Assembly: GCF_001613265.1 (NCBI RefSeq)
Contig: NZ_BDCA01000007.1
Location: forward strand, 124,001-188,000
From: Nocardia vermiculata NBRC 100427
GTDB taxonomy: Bacteria > Actinomycetota > Actinomycetes > Mycobacteriales > Mycobacteriaceae
DNA: 64,000 bases
Reading direction: 5' to 3'
Below are positions 43,617 through 52,847 of this stretch, piece by piece. Position numbers and translations under genes: made by a program. The notes under the pieces are model-generated. The model was not told the origin of the DNA and ran no database searches. It worked only from the letters and a program-made list of their open reading frames with translations. Numbering within the stretch: the first letter of the stretch is position 1; each line of letters starts with the position of its first letter.

Positions 43617-44494
43617 GAGGTGTACTCCTTTGCCATCTGCCGGAGCATCGCCCGACTGGCGACCGCGTCTGCCGCACTCCGCCGAAGATCCTCGTACGCA
43701 TCATGATACCGCTGGACCGCGCCCGGTTTTTCGAGATACAGGTCGCCGGTGAAGCCTTCGACGAACACCACCGGCGGTTCAATCGCACGACCGGCCTTGT
43801 CTTGGCCGAACTCCAGGACGACGAACGACCCGACCGCGTCCCCCAAGGGAAGCCCGGCACTGAACGGCAGGATCTGCACGCTGATGTTCGGGCGAGTTCC
43901 CATGTCTGCCAGATGCCTAAGCTGAGCAGCCATAATCTTCGGGCCGCCGACCACGCCATGCAGAGCCGACTCTCGAAGTACTACACGGAGAGTGGCCGGC
44001 CGGTGTTTCCGCGTGATACGAGCCTGCCGCCGCATCCGCAACGTCACCCGGCGCGCATGCTCGTCCGCTGTGTCATTCGGAAAACCCGCATGAAACAGAA
44101 CGCTTGCATATGACGGAGTCTGAAGCAGCCCCGGGACGAGTTCCGGTTCGTAGGTAGTGAGGCGATGTGCAGAGGCTTCCAGGCCCACATAGAAGTCGAA
44201 GGTCGGCGGCAGCAGGTCGCCGTACTCACACCACCAGCTCAGTTCGTTGCCCTGCACCGCAAGGCCTTTCATTGCGGCAGCATGCTCCGGATCGAAGTCG
44301 TACATCGTGCACAGCGCCCCGATATCCCCCTCGCGCAAGTGCGCCACCATCCCCCGCTCGATCCGCTGCAGGGTGCTCGCGCTACGGTCCAGCAGCGCCG
44401 CCGCCTGTTGCAGCGTCAGCCCACACTCCTCACGCCCATTGCGCAGATACCTCCCGAGCTGCCGCCGCGGCAACGTCGACCCGCACTCAGACAT
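43613..44494 (-). CDS. XRE helix-turn-helix regulator with DUF5753 (Scr1-family)
   Basis: 293 residues. The N-terminal XRE domain (about 12-65) includes LTLQQAAALLDRSASTLQRI. The DUF5753 region has YEPELVPGLLQTPSYASVLF and later VVLRESALHGVVGG and VQILPFSAGLP. The ATG has an excellent site, GGAGGGAG, seven bases upstream. Upstream in-frame sequence was rejected. It is divergent from a plus-strand ESX operon and codirectional with the toxin operon, so it may regulate either. Confidence 0.9.
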   Translation of the reverse strand: MSECGSTLPRRQLGRYLRNGREECGLTLQQAAALLDRSASTLQRIERGMVAHLREGDIGALCTMYDFDPEHAAAMKGLAVQGNELSWWCEYGDLLPPTFDFYVGLEASAHRLTTYEPELVPGLLQTPSYASVLFHAGFPNDTADEHARRVTLRMRRQARITRKHRPATLRVVLRESALHGVVGGPKIMAAQLRHLADMGTRPNISVQILPFSAGLPLGDAVGSFVVLEFGQDKAGRAIEPPVVFVEGFTGDLYLEKPGAVQRYHDAYEDLRRSAADAVASRAMLRQMAKEYTS

Positions 44495-44711
44495 ACCGAC
44501 TCCCTCCAGGTCTGTATCGATCCGGGCCAGAACATCACCGCACGATCCCCCACGTCCCCACCGATACGAAATCTCATGTGAAATCCGCATAACCCCAGGA
44601 AGTATCTCATCTTGGAGTGCATTGACAAGGCAAATCCAGCCGAGAGGGGAACCGCGGAGGCATACCGAGCGTCCAGTAAGGTGAGCGGGACGCACGACGG
44701 GAGGGACGCCG
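44495..44711. promoter_or_regulatory. Divergent promoter region between the XRE gene and the ESX operon
   Basis: 217 bases between two divergent starts must hold both promoters. A short open frame crossing it on the minus strand is an upstream extension of the XRE gene, not a gene. No clear operator palindrome was found. Confidence 0.4.
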
Positions 44712-45083
44712 GTGGACGTAGGGCAATCAACAGCCAACACGCTGTACCAGCAGGCGGTCGACGGGACATTCAAGATGGAGGCGGGGGCCGCGCACAAGTG
44801 TGCTGACATCTTCGTGCGGTTTGCCGACGAAACGGTAGAGCCTCAGATCGAACAAGCGAAAAACCTTCATACGCTGGGTGGGTTCGGCACCTTCACTTCC
44901 GCGACGGAGCTCCAAAAGGGATTCGAAGGAAAAGCAGTGAAGTTGACTGAGGCCCTCCACGACATGAAGGCTGCCGCCCTTCAAATGGCAGCTGCCTACA
45001 TGCGCGCAGGTAACGATCTCGAGGCAGCGGATCAATTACACGCACGGTCCATTGATGCAACAATGTCAGGAGTTGAGAAGTGA
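44712..45083 (+). CDS. Helical ESX-associated small protein
   Basis: 123 residues from a GTG with GGGAGGGA six bases upstream. It is mostly alpha-helical (ADIFVRFADETVEPQIEQAK, AVKLTEALHDMKAAALQMAA) without a canonical WXG but with the size of an ESX/PE-type protein. First gene of a four-gene operon with a lipoprotein, a PPE-like substrate and EspG. Its stop overlaps the next start (GTGA). The base composition is somewhat AT-richer than neighbours. Confidence 0.7.
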   Translation: MDVGQSTANTLYQQAVDGTFKMEAGAAHKCADIFVRFADETVEPQIEQAKNLHTLGGFGTFTSATELQKGFEGKAVKLTEALHDMKAAALQMAAAYMRAGNDLEAADQLHARSIDATMSGVEK

Positions 45084-45697
45084 AGCGCGTTTCTATCGGC
45101 ATACTGGCAACGTCAGTCGTACTTTTCGCTGCTGCTTGCTCGACCACGAACGACTCCGGCACTGACGAATCGACACAGGCCTCCGCACCAACTTCCTCCT
45201 CGGAATCCTTGCGTCCGACTTTGACGGCTTCCAAACTTCAACCACCTTCCCAAGACTCGGACGCAGCCGAAGGTCGTCCCGAGGTCGTGTTCGATCCGTG
45301 TACTTGGATCAGTGACAAGACCATTTCCGATGTTGGTTACGACCCGTCGTCTAGGCATCGGATCAGAGACATAGTTGCCGAGGATACATTTCTCACCTGC
45401 GGATTCTCATCTCCACTTCATTCTCTGCGACTCAACTCCGGCAACGTCACCTGGGATCAAAACCTCCAGAAGAACGCGGGTCGATCCGACCCGACGACCG
45501 TCAACGGCCGTGAGGCGATGTGGGTCCACGACCCCGACATGCCAGAGACCTGTGAACTCGACTTGCGCACCAAAGTTGGCTTTGTTCAGGTGCTTTCCGA
45601 CCTGACCGATGCGACCAACGCGAGCGAAACACCGCCTTGCGATGGCCTGCTGCAGACCGCCGAAGCTGTTGAGAATGAAATCGGCAAGGACAACTGA
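45080..45697 (+). CDS. DUF3558-type lipoprotein
   Basis: 205 residues. The signal peptide MKRVSIGILATSVVLF is followed by a lipobox AAAC (mature Cys at residue 20), then a Ser/Thr-rich spacer and a DUF3558-like domain (FDPCTWISDKTISDVGYDPS, TFLTCGFSS) with paired Cys residues. It should be anchored in the outer face of the cytoplasmic membrane. The GTG start overlaps the preceding stop. DUF3558 lipoproteins often accompany ESX substrate operons in Nocardia-type genomes; function unknown. Confidence 0.82.
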   Translation: MKRVSIGILATSVVLFAAACSTTNDSGTDESTQASAPTSSSESLRPTLTASKLQPPSQDSDAAEGRPEVVFDPCTWISDKTISDVGYDPSSRHRIRDIVAEDTFLTCGFSSPLHSLRLNSGNVTWDQNLQKNAGRSDPTTVNGREAMWVHDPDMPETCELDLRTKVGFVQVLSDLTDATNASETPPCDGLLQTAEAVENEIGKDN

Positions 45698-45699
45698 TC

Positions 45700-47040
45700 A
45701 TGGGGAATGAAGATCAGACCGGTTTAGGAGCCTTACTCGGCGAGCTCATAGGCGTGAATCCCGAAGCAGCCCAGAACCTCGACGATGCCGGCCAGGCTCA
45801 GCGCGGTGCGGAGGAGTTGCAGCAGGATCTCACTCATCAGGGCACAGATCCGAGCTATATCAACGAATTGGAGCATTGGGACGGCCTGAGTCATCAGGAC
45901 ATATACGACAAGGCCCAAGGCTTCAAACCCGCGACAATGCATACCCACGGACAGGCTTGGCAAGACATCGCTGCTTCGGTAGGCGGCGGTCTGTTCGGGC
46001 TGAACCTTTCGATACACAAAGAACTGTCGAACGGCTTCCAGGGCCAGTTCGCCAGCGCGGCGCAGGACGCTGCACAAAAGTTCATTCAGCAAGCCACCGG
46101 CGTTCAGGACGTGGTCTCGATTGTCAGTACTCGGATTCACGCCGCAGCATATGGCGCCGAGGCCGCCAAGTTGGCTGTGCCTGCACCGGGTCAGAGGACC
46201 AATATCGGTGCGGGCGGATTGGCCGACCTACTCCCCGGCGCTCCAACACCCGCGCAGGAGATCGAGAACTGCAGGCAAGCCGAAGAACAGCGTCAGCTGG
46301 CCATCACCGCAATGCGCAACAACTACAACCCCACCTATCAACCTGCCGGGGAACGTGTTCCCACCTTCGTCCCGGTAGACAGTCCCGGCGACGCCGGACC
46401 GAACAGTTCCGACAGTGGCGGGACCAACAGCAGCAACAGCGGACCGACGACACCGGGGCAATCCACGTCCCCGAACGGCGAGCAGAAACCGGGCGACGAG
46501 CAGAAGCCGGGCCAGAACGAAGGGGCCGATCCAGACAAGGCTGAACAAACCGATCCCGCGAGCACATCGCCGGCGGGGCAGGGCAACCAGAACTCGACTC
46601 CGGGCAGCTCCTTGCCCGGTAGCGAGACTCGACCGGCGGGGGTCGATTCCACCAGCGCTGCGGGGCTCGGCGGCGGACCCGGGTCCAGCTTGGGTCCCTC
46701 CGGTGGTCCCGGTGGTCTCAGTGGTTCGAATGCCGGCCAGGCAGGTGGTCCGGGTCGGAGCGTTCCGGGTGTCCTCGGCAGCGGAAACCCGGCTGCCGCA
46801 GCGGCCCTCGGCGGACGTCCAGGTCAGCCCGGTCTCGGCGGCATGCCCGGCATGGGCGGGCTCGGCGGGGCGCGGAGATCGGAAGATTCCGAGAAGGAGC
46901 ACACGACCCCGGACTACCTGATCAGAGATCGTGAGGACGAGCTGATCGGGTATATCGATCCTCAGGTTCCGGGGGCTATCGGGGAGAACATTCCGGCGGC
47001 ACAGTTCCGGCGCGACGAGGGTGAGGGGCGCCGGCGGTGA
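45700..47040 (+). CDS. PPE-like T7SS substrate with Gly/Pro-rich tail
   Basis: 446 residues. Residues 1-210 are helical with a PPE/WXG-like segment (HTHGQAWQDIAASVGGGLFG, ELSNGFQGQFASAAQDAAQK). The tail is Ser/Gly/Pro/Asn-rich low complexity. A short conserved C-terminus, HTTPDYLIRDREDELIGYID, may be a docking or processing element. No signal peptide. Coupling to an EspG-type chaperone gene (GTGA overlap) supports a PPE-like client. Confidence 0.8.
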   Translation: MGNEDQTGLGALLGELIGVNPEAAQNLDDAGQAQRGAEELQQDLTHQGTDPSYINELEHWDGLSHQDIYDKAQGFKPATMHTHGQAWQDIAASVGGGLFGLNLSIHKELSNGFQGQFASAAQDAAQKFIQQATGVQDVVSIVSTRIHAAAYGAEAAKLAVPAPGQRTNIGAGGLADLLPGAPTPAQEIENCRQAEEQRQLAITAMRNNYNPTYQPAGERVPTFVPVDSPGDAGPNSSDSGGTNSSNSGPTTPGQSTSPNGEQKPGDEQKPGQNEGADPDKAEQTDPASTSPAGQGNQNSTPGSSLPGSETRPAGVDSTSAAGLGGGPGSSLGPSGGPGGLSGSNAGQAGGPGRSVPGVLGSGNPAAAAALGGRPGQPGLGGMPGMGGLGGARRSEDSEKEHTTPDYLIRDREDELIGYIDPQVPGAIGENIPAAQFRRDEGEGRRR

Positions 47041-47765
47041 GCTGGGAGTTCACGCCGGACGAGTTCATGCATATCTGGAAGGAAACCGATCTCGACCGGT
47101 ATCCGTTCCCACTGTGCTTGCGGTCTTCCGCGCAGTGGCAGAGTGAATACGACAAGTTGAGCTGGGAGTTGCAGGCTCGCTTGCCCAGTGGGTTCGATCC
47201 CGCACTGTCGGGCGCGCTACGGGTGGCGGGCAAGCCGGCAATGTCGTTGCTGCTCATGGGGAAACGGAAGCGGCCTGTGCGTCTTTTCGCGGCCGTCGAC
47301 ACCACTGTCGGGGTCACCCTGATGCAGCGCCCCGGCCCCAGCGAGGACGTCGGTGGCAACGTGGTGATCGAAATAGGTTCGCCCGCTATCGTTCCGAAGG
47401 TTTTCGGTGCGGTTCTGGGGAAGCGAGAGGCAGGCAAGCACCCGCCGTTGGTCGACAGTCTCGACAATATCCGCACCAGCCTCGAGTCGTGGACCGGATC
47501 GCAGGAGACTACCGCCGAGCGCATGCAGCGCGTGCTGCGTGCCCCGCGTGACGGTGCCGGTCATATCGAAGTCCGTTGCGGGTTACAGGATTCCCGGCCC
47601 TATCCTCCGCAGTACCTGAGCTGGTTCGATGTCGAGGGTGGCGGTCGCTACACCTACCGGCAGGAGTACAACGACTTCCGCATCGACCCCGCGTCGACCG
47701 AGGACATCTGCCGGGAGGTCACCCGCATGATGGAAGTGCAGCAAGAGTTCTCGCGAATCGACTGA
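47037..47765 (+). CDS. espG: EspG family ESX secretion-associated chaperone
   Basis: 242 residues, the usual EspG size. The opening WEFTPDEFMHIWKETDLDRY, then PFPLCLRSSAQWQSEY, and a central VDTTVGVTLMQRPGPSEDVG resemble EspG proteins. These bind the tip of PPE proteins in the cytosol and hand them to the ESX machine. The GTG start overlaps the stop of the PPE-like gene. No ESX core genes are nearby, so it must work with a machine encoded elsewhere. Confidence 0.85.
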   Translation: MSWEFTPDEFMHIWKETDLDRYPFPLCLRSSAQWQSEYDKLSWELQARLPSGFDPALSGALRVAGKPAMSLLLMGKRKRPVRLFAAVDTTVGVTLMQRPGPSEDVGGNVVIEIGSPAIVPKVFGAVLGKREAGKHPPLVDSLDNIRTSLESWTGSQETTAERMQRVLRAPRDGAGHIEVRCGLQDSRPYPPQYLSWFDVEGGGRYTYRQEYNDFRIDPASTEDICREVTRMMEVQQEFSRID

Positions 47766-47828
47766 GCGAGCCCGGCTGATCACGTCGAAACAAGCGTGGC
47801 GCCGCCCACCAGCGAGGCCACAACCACT

Positions 47829-48449
47829 TCACACCATCTCCGGCACCCGCAATCGCGCCAGCGCCAACTGGAACTCCCGCACGTCGATGGCCTCCACTCC
47901 CGCCTGCCGGGCCGCGTCGACGCGTAACGCCGCGACCTGTTCACGGTTGCTGTGCATCGCCATGGCGCTGTCGAAGGTGCCGCAGGAGACGGCGCGGCCG
48001 GTGACCCGGTTGATCAGCAGGCTGGCGCTGGAGAAGCCGTCGAGTTGTTTCAGGCCGGGCAGGACGTAGGAGCGGTAGACGTCGGTCGAAGTGTCGAGGC
48101 GGCTCGGGTCGGTTTTGACCCAGGTGACGCTCGCGCAGGCGCCCGGGAGTGAGCGGTGTTCGCGGTGCAGTAGGGCGATCTCCCATTCGGCGACCTGGCC
48201 GGTGCCCTCGAGGATCGACGCCGCGCGGTCCCGCATCGGGGCGACCCGTTCGGCGCTGTCGATCATGGCGAGCTCGGATTCCCAGGAACTGGTGAGGATG
48301 CATCGTCCGAAGACGCGATCGACCAGCAGGGACAGGCCCACGCAGCCGGGAATGTTCTCCACGGTGGGCATGACCTCGTCGCGCACATGCACAATCCCGG
48401 CGTCGATAGCGGAGGGTTGCGCCTGAATCGTGGTAGACCGTGCGTACAC
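47829..48449 (-). CDS. Tandem antibiotic-biosynthesis-monooxygenase (ABM)-like domain protein
   Basis: 206 residues made of two related dimeric alpha-beta barrel repeats. Repeat 1 has VRDEVMPTVENIPGCVGLSL, then DRVFGRCILTSSWES. Repeat 2 has YRSYVLPGLKQLDGFSSASL, then NRVTGRAVSCGTFDS. ABM-fold proteins include quinol monooxygenases and heme-degrading enzymes, but no catalytic residue can be assigned here. The GTG start has GGGGGTG upstream. It is convergent with the espG operon. Confidence 0.82.
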   Translation of the reverse strand: MYARSTTIQAQPSAIDAGIVHVRDEVMPTVENIPGCVGLSLLVDRVFGRCILTSSWESELAMIDSAERVAPMRDRAASILEGTGQVAEWEIALLHREHRSLPGACASVTWVKTDPSRLDTSTDVYRSYVLPGLKQLDGFSSASLLINRVTGRAVSCGTFDSAMAMHSNREQVAALRVDAARQAGVEAIDVREFQLALARLRVPEMV

Positions 48450-48597
48450 GATCCACCCCCTCTCTGCTCGGGGCAGCGCCCGGCGGCGCCACCGGTACCT
48501 TCACCCTGCTCTCCCGAGACGGCGCTGACAATAGGCGAACGAGTTCTCCGGGTCGGGCCGGCCGAGGTGGGCTTCGCGGGCGGCCTGCGCGGGCCGG

Positions 48598-49998
48598 TCA
48601 CCGCACCTGTCTCGTGAGCAGGCGGGACTTTCCACCTCGCTTCGGCGCGGTCGTACCGGAATCGGTGGTCAGATCGCGTCCGCGGGTTTCCGCGATCCGC
48701 CAGATCGCGATGATCGTGATCACGGCCGTCACCGCGATGATGGCGCTGAGTGGCAGGCTCGAGCCGCCGGCCGCGGTGACCAGGGTGCTCGCGATCAGCG
48801 GTGTGAAACCGGCACCGATCAGGCTGGCCAACTGGTAGCCCAGCGAGACGCCGGTATAGCGCACGCCGGTACCGAACATCTCCGCCAGCATCGGCGCCAA
48901 CGGGGCGTACATGAGGCTCTGCAGGAGCTGCGCGAACATCATGCCCACGGTCAGCAGCACTGCCGAGCCCGTATTGATCAGCGCATACAGCGGTAGCGCG
49001 AACAGTACGGCGATCACCGCGCCGGACAGGCTGACCGCGCGCCGCCCGATGCGGTCCGACAGCGCGGAGAACGACGGGATGAACACCATCGAGATCACCG
49101 AGGTGCACACCAGCGCGCGCATCACCGTCGACGAGTCGTACCCGATATCGGTGGCATACGCGATGATCTGGGAGTTGATCAGCGCGGTGAGCGCGAACGG
49201 ACCGATTCCCGCCGCACAGGCCAGCACCAGCGGACGGGGGCGGCGCAACAGTTGCAGGACGGGGGCCTTCGGCGCGGGTGCACTCGCCGCCGCCTCTCGG
49301 AAGACAGGGCTCTCGACCACACTCATCCGCACGTAGAGCCCGAGCATCAGCAGCAACGCACTGACCAGGAACGGCACCCGCCAACCCCACGAATAGAGTC
49401 CGGAGTCGGGCAGCAGGCTCACCAACATCACCGCCAGCGTGGAGAGCAGAAAGCCGATCGGCGAACCGAGTTGCATGATGCCGGTCCACAGGCCACGACG
49501 CCGTGCATCCGAATGCTCGACGACCATCAGCGCGGCACCACCCCACTCACCGCCGACCGCGACACCCTGTACGACGCGCACCACGACCAGCAGGATCGGC
49601 GCCACCACACCGACCGTGGCGTAGGTGGGGAGCACCCCAATGAGGAAGCTGGCCCCGCCCATCATCACCATCGTCACCACCAGCATCGACTTACGTCCGA
49701 GCCGATCGCCGAAGTGCCCGAACACCAGGCCTCCGACCGGACGCGCGACATAGCCCGCCGCAAGGGTTCCGAATGCGGCGATGGTCGACAGTGCCGGGTT
49801 CGAGGACGGGAAGAACAACCGGCCGAAGACCAGCGCCGCCATCGTGCTGTACAGCAGGAAGTCGTAGTACTCGATGATGGTGCCGAGCAGACTCGACAGC
49901 GCAACCTTGCGCAACTGTGCGTTCCGGGTCGATGCGGGGATCGCCGCGCCGATACGCGGTTCGGATTCTGCTACGGATTGTTCGTCTGACGGCTTCAT
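48598..49998 (-). CDS. MFS metabolite:H+ symporter (MHS family)
   Basis: 466 residues with about 12 transmembrane helices. The MHS signatures are TIIEYYDFLLYSTMAALVFG near the N-terminus, the motif A loop GHFGDRLGRKSMLV, and VQGVAVGGEWGGAALMVVEH in helix 4-5. Relatives import organic acids, shikimate, proline or betaine. It is downstream of the amidase/AtzG-like genes on the same strand with a 214-base gap that holds no gene, so it may take up the compound that the amidase hydrolyses. Confidence 0.9.
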   Translation of the reverse strand: MKPSDEQSVAESEPRIGAAIPASTRNAQLRKVALSSLLGTIIEYYDFLLYSTMAALVFGRLFFPSSNPALSTIAAFGTLAAGYVARPVGGLVFGHFGDRLGRKSMLVVTMVMMGGASFLIGVLPTYATVGVVAPILLVVVRVVQGVAVGGEWGGAALMVVEHSDARRRGLWTGIMQLGSPIGFLLSTLAVMLVSLLPDSGLYSWGWRVPFLVSALLLMLGLYVRMSVVESPVFREAAASAPAPKAPVLQLLRRPRPLVLACAAGIGPFALTALINSQIIAYATDIGYDSSTVMRALVCTSVISMVFIPSFSALSDRIGRRAVSLSGAVIAVLFALPLYALINTGSAVLLTVGMMFAQLLQSLMYAPLAPMLAEMFGTGVRYTGVSLGYQLASLIGAGFTPLIASTLVTAAGGSSLPLSAIIAVTAVITIIAIWRIAETRGRDLTTDSGTTAPKRGGKSRLLTRQVR

Positions 49999-50212
49999 AC
50001 GGAGCTCCCAGCGGTGATCGGTGGAAATGTCGGCGGCACTTGCCGACTGAACCGGGATTGGGCACCGCCAATGGCAGTACTCAACCGAAAGTGTTGGCGC
50101 ACAGAATTATTGGTCGCTACGTCGACCACACAGCAGGGTCTCGGAACCACCACGACACCATGCGCACCGCCGGCGAGGCACAATCGCGCCAGCGCGACAC
50201 CCGCCGATACGG

Positions 50213-50419
50213 TCAGCTCGCCCAGTCCCCCTGAGGATCGGGGGGCGCGGCCCGAAAATGCAGGGCCGGCGCGAGATCCCGCATTTCCACCGAAGAATAG
50301 AGCGCCGCGATTCTTCCGCGGAACTCTGGATACGCCGCGGCATACGCCTCGATCTCGGTGTCCGACGCGAGGAGGCCCGCCGCACCCAGGAGCTCGCGCA
50401 CTGTGTCAGCGACGGTCAT
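50213..50419 (-). CDS. AtzG-like (DUF4089) amidase partner
   Basis: 68 residues: MTVADTVRELLGAAGLLASD, then IAALYSSVEMRDLAPALHFR. This matches the small AtzG/DUF4089 type, which wraps an AtzE-class amidase much as GatC wraps GatA. Its ATG overlaps the amidase stop by four bases (ATGA). In the known atz operon the small gene precedes the amidase; here it follows. Confidence 0.72.
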   Translation of the reverse strand: MTVADTVRELLGAAGLLASDTEIEAYAAAYPEFRGRIAALYSSVEMRDLAPALHFRAAPPDPQGDWAS

Positions 50420-51840
50420 GTGCGCGCTCCCTTCAGGCGGTGCCGAGCGTCGGCGTGCGCGAGCGCGGGTACGCGGAGATGGTGGTCGGTGCGGGCCTGA
50501 AACGCCGTCCCTACCCGTATGACGGCGGCCTCGTCGAACGGGCGTCCCGCGATCTGCATGGACAGCGGCATTCCGGTCGCGTTACTGCCGATAGGCACAG
50601 CGAGGACCGGGTTTCCCACGGAGTTCCAGTACTCGGTGTGGGCGTGGAACGAGAGCGGTGCGGCGCCGTCGAGATAGTCCGCCAACTTCGGTGCCGTGAT
50701 CGACATCGTCGGAACTATCACGACGTCGACCTCTGCGAACAGCTGTCCGAGCGCCGATTGCCCCGCCCTGCGGACCCGCTGCGCCTGCACGTAGTCGGCG
50801 CCCGAAACCATCGAGCCTCGGGCGATCACGGCGCGGGTCGTGGCGAGGTAGTCGTTCCAACGGGTCGTCATATCGCCCCGGTGGTATGCGAGGGCCTCAC
50901 TTGCGAGGGTGACGGCGCCGGCCGTTGCCATCTCGGCGTAGAGCGGTAGTTCCACCTCTGCGATCGCCGCCCCCAGCTGCCCGAGCTGTGCGACCGCGGA
51001 ATCGAACACGTCCTCGAGGGCCGGGTCCGCTGTCGGCGGAAAGTGGCCCGTACGGGCGACACCGATCCGAAGTCCGGATAGATCAGCGTCCGTCTCGGTC
51101 ATCTCGAACGGGGCGCCCACACTGTCCGGGTCACTGTGGTGCCGGCCGGAGATCGCCGCGAGCACTACGCCGCAGTCGGCCGCGCTGCGAGCCATCGGCC
51201 CGATGTGGTCGAGGCTGTAACCCAGTGGTACGCAACCGGATTTCGGCACTCGGCCGAAAGTCGGTTTCAGTCCGGTGATCCCGCACAGCGCCGCAGGTAT
51301 GCGAATGCTGCCCCCGGTATCGGAACCCAAGCCGGCGAGGAACATGCCCGCCGATATCCCGGTTGCCGTCCCGGCGCTGGATCCGCCAGGCCAGGTGTCC
51401 GGATCCCACGGGTTGCGGGGCATCGGGAAGGGGGCCGTACGTTCGGGTCTGCCGCAGCCGAACTCCATAGTCGTGGTCTTGCCGGTGATTACCGCCCCTG
51501 CTTCCCGGAGCCGCGCGACGACCGGCGCGTCCTTATCGGCACCCCAGGCACGGTCGAGCACGACACTCTGCGCGGTCGTAGGCCCCGCGGACATCGCGAT
51601 GATGTCTTTGACCGCGACCGGGATTCCGTGTAGCGGCCCGCGGTCGCGGCCTGCAGCCAACTCGGCGTCGGCGCGATCGGCAGCAGCAAGCGCGAAATCG
51701 TCGAAGCGGGTGATGAAACTGCCGAGGAGGCTGTCGAGCCGATCGGCGGTGACCAATACCGACTCGGTCAGCCCTCGGCTCGTCAGGGCACCTGCCCGGA
51801 GCGCAACTGCCGCGTCGAGCAGACTTGGGGTTTCGGACAC
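50416..51840 (-). CDS. Amidase signature family hydrolase (AtzE-like)
   Basis: 474 residues. The Ser-cisSer-Lys triad is visible: Lys in IPVAVKDIIAMS, then the signature GGSSAGTATGISAGMFLAGL and DTGGSIRIPAALCGITGLKP. It hydrolyses a small amide or carbamoyl compound. The chosen GTG (VSETPSLLDAA) has a very good Shine-Dalgarno, GAGGGAGG, five bases upstream; longer in-frame starts overlap the promoter. The coupled DUF4089 gene suggests the AtzE subclass. Confidence 0.88.
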   Translation of the reverse strand: MSETPSLLDAAVALRAGALTSRGLTESVLVTADRLDSLLGSFITRFDDFALAAADRADAELAAGRDRGPLHGIPVAVKDIIAMSAGPTTAQSVVLDRAWGADKDAPVVARLREAGAVITGKTTTMEFGCGRPERTAPFPMPRNPWDPDTWPGGSSAGTATGISAGMFLAGLGSDTGGSIRIPAALCGITGLKPTFGRVPKSGCVPLGYSLDHIGPMARSAADCGVVLAAISGRHHSDPDSVGAPFEMTETDADLSGLRIGVARTGHFPPTADPALEDVFDSAVAQLGQLGAAIAEVELPLYAEMATAGAVTLASEALAYHRGDMTTRWNDYLATTRAVIARGSMVSGADYVQAQRVRRAGQSALGQLFAEVDVVIVPTMSITAPKLADYLDGAAPLSFHAHTEYWNSVGNPVLAVPIGSNATGMPLSMQIAGRPFDEAAVIRVGTAFQARTDHHLRVPALAHADARHRLKGART

Positions 51841-51870
51841 GGAAACCTCCCTCAGGCACGCTGTAGCCCA

Positions 51871-51907
51871 CGTTGTCGGCCATATGACAACGATTTGAGT
51901 GTACTCA
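51871..51907. promoter_or_regulatory. Two palindromes in the amidase-SDR divergent promoter
   Basis: CGTTGTC and GACAACG form an inverted repeat with an 8-base spacer (51871-51892). TGAGTGTACTCA (51896-51907) is a second palindrome with five-base arms. Both lie between the divergent amidase (51840) and SDR (52050) starts. They look like regulator binding sites, but no regulator gene is adjacent. Confidence 0.45.
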
Positions 51908-52049
51908 TTAAGGTCTTCGAGCGCCGGAAAAATCCCTCCTACTGGGACCAGCATCTTGGCCTCGCTCCACCGGCCCGTGTAGTGATTGAGGGGATCCGTC
52001 GCACTCTCGAACATGTCGGCGGCAGAGACCGAAGAGAGCGGGAACCACG

Positions 52050-52799
52050 ATGACGCCCACCACGGCAGCCGATTTCGGATTCGACGACACCGACGTCCTA
52101 CTCGTGACCGGCGCGGGAAGTGGCATCGGCAGGGCGATGACGCTGGCAGCGCTCGGGATGGGACTGCGAGTGAGCGGGTGGGATCTCAATCAGGAGACCC
52201 TCGGCGAAACCGAACGGCTCGCCGCATCCGACCGGTTCCTGCCGGTATGTGCCGATGTGAGCGACGCTGCTGCCGTGGCCGAAGGCTTCGCTCGGACGCG
52301 CAGCACGATGGGCCCGGTGCGGTACCTGGCGAACAATGCCGGTCCGGCCTCGTCGAGCCCGCTCGACTTCGAGGACGCGCTGCGGGTGTGCGTCGGCAGC
52401 GTTCGTCTCATGACGACGACATGGTCGGCCGACCCCGCTTTGCCGGAGGGCGCCGCCATGGTGGTGACCTCGTCGGTGGCCGGGAATGTCGTCGGGACTG
52501 CGTCGGACTGGTATTCGGCCGCCAAGGCCGCGCTGGCCGGATATATGCGCCACCTGGCCTCGTCGCAACCCGTGCGATTCCGCAGCAATGCCGTCGCTCC
52601 CGGGATGACCGCCACACCCCGCCTCGACGGCTTCGCCGAGAGCGCTATCGGCGAGCGGATCCTGGGCCGGATGCCGATGCAGCGGATGGCGACCCCCGAG
52701 GAGATCGCCCTGCCCGCCCTGTTCCTGCTCTCCCCGCTCGCCTCCTACGTGCACGGGGCCTTCCTGCCGATCGACGGCGGCTGGACCGTCGCGCAGTAG
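52050..52799 (+). CDS. Short-chain dehydrogenase/reductase
   Basis: 249-residue classical SDR. The cofactor loop is TGAGSGIGRAM (residues about 20-30), NNAG follows near residue 95, and the catalytic Tyr-Lys pair is in WYSAAKAALAGYM. The C-terminal FLLSPLASYVHGAFLPIDGG is typical. An acidic residue after strand 2 (GWDLNQ) favours NAD. It is divergent from the amidase gene and likely belongs to the same catabolic route. Substrate unknown. Confidence 0.9.
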   Translation: MTPTTAADFGFDDTDVLLVTGAGSGIGRAMTLAALGMGLRVSGWDLNQETLGETERLAASDRFLPVCADVSDAAAVAEGFARTRSTMGPVRYLANNAGPASSSPLDFEDALRVCVGSVRLMTTTWSADPALPEGAAMVVTSSVAGNVVGTASDWYSAAKAALAGYMRHLASSQPVRFRSNAVAPGMTATPRLDGFAESAIGERILGRMPMQRMATPEEIALPALFLLSPLASYVHGAFLPIDGGWTVAQ

Positions 52800-52847
52800 G
52801 CGTCGGGCCCACCGCACCGGCCGGGGTGAATCCGCTCCTCCGCCGCC

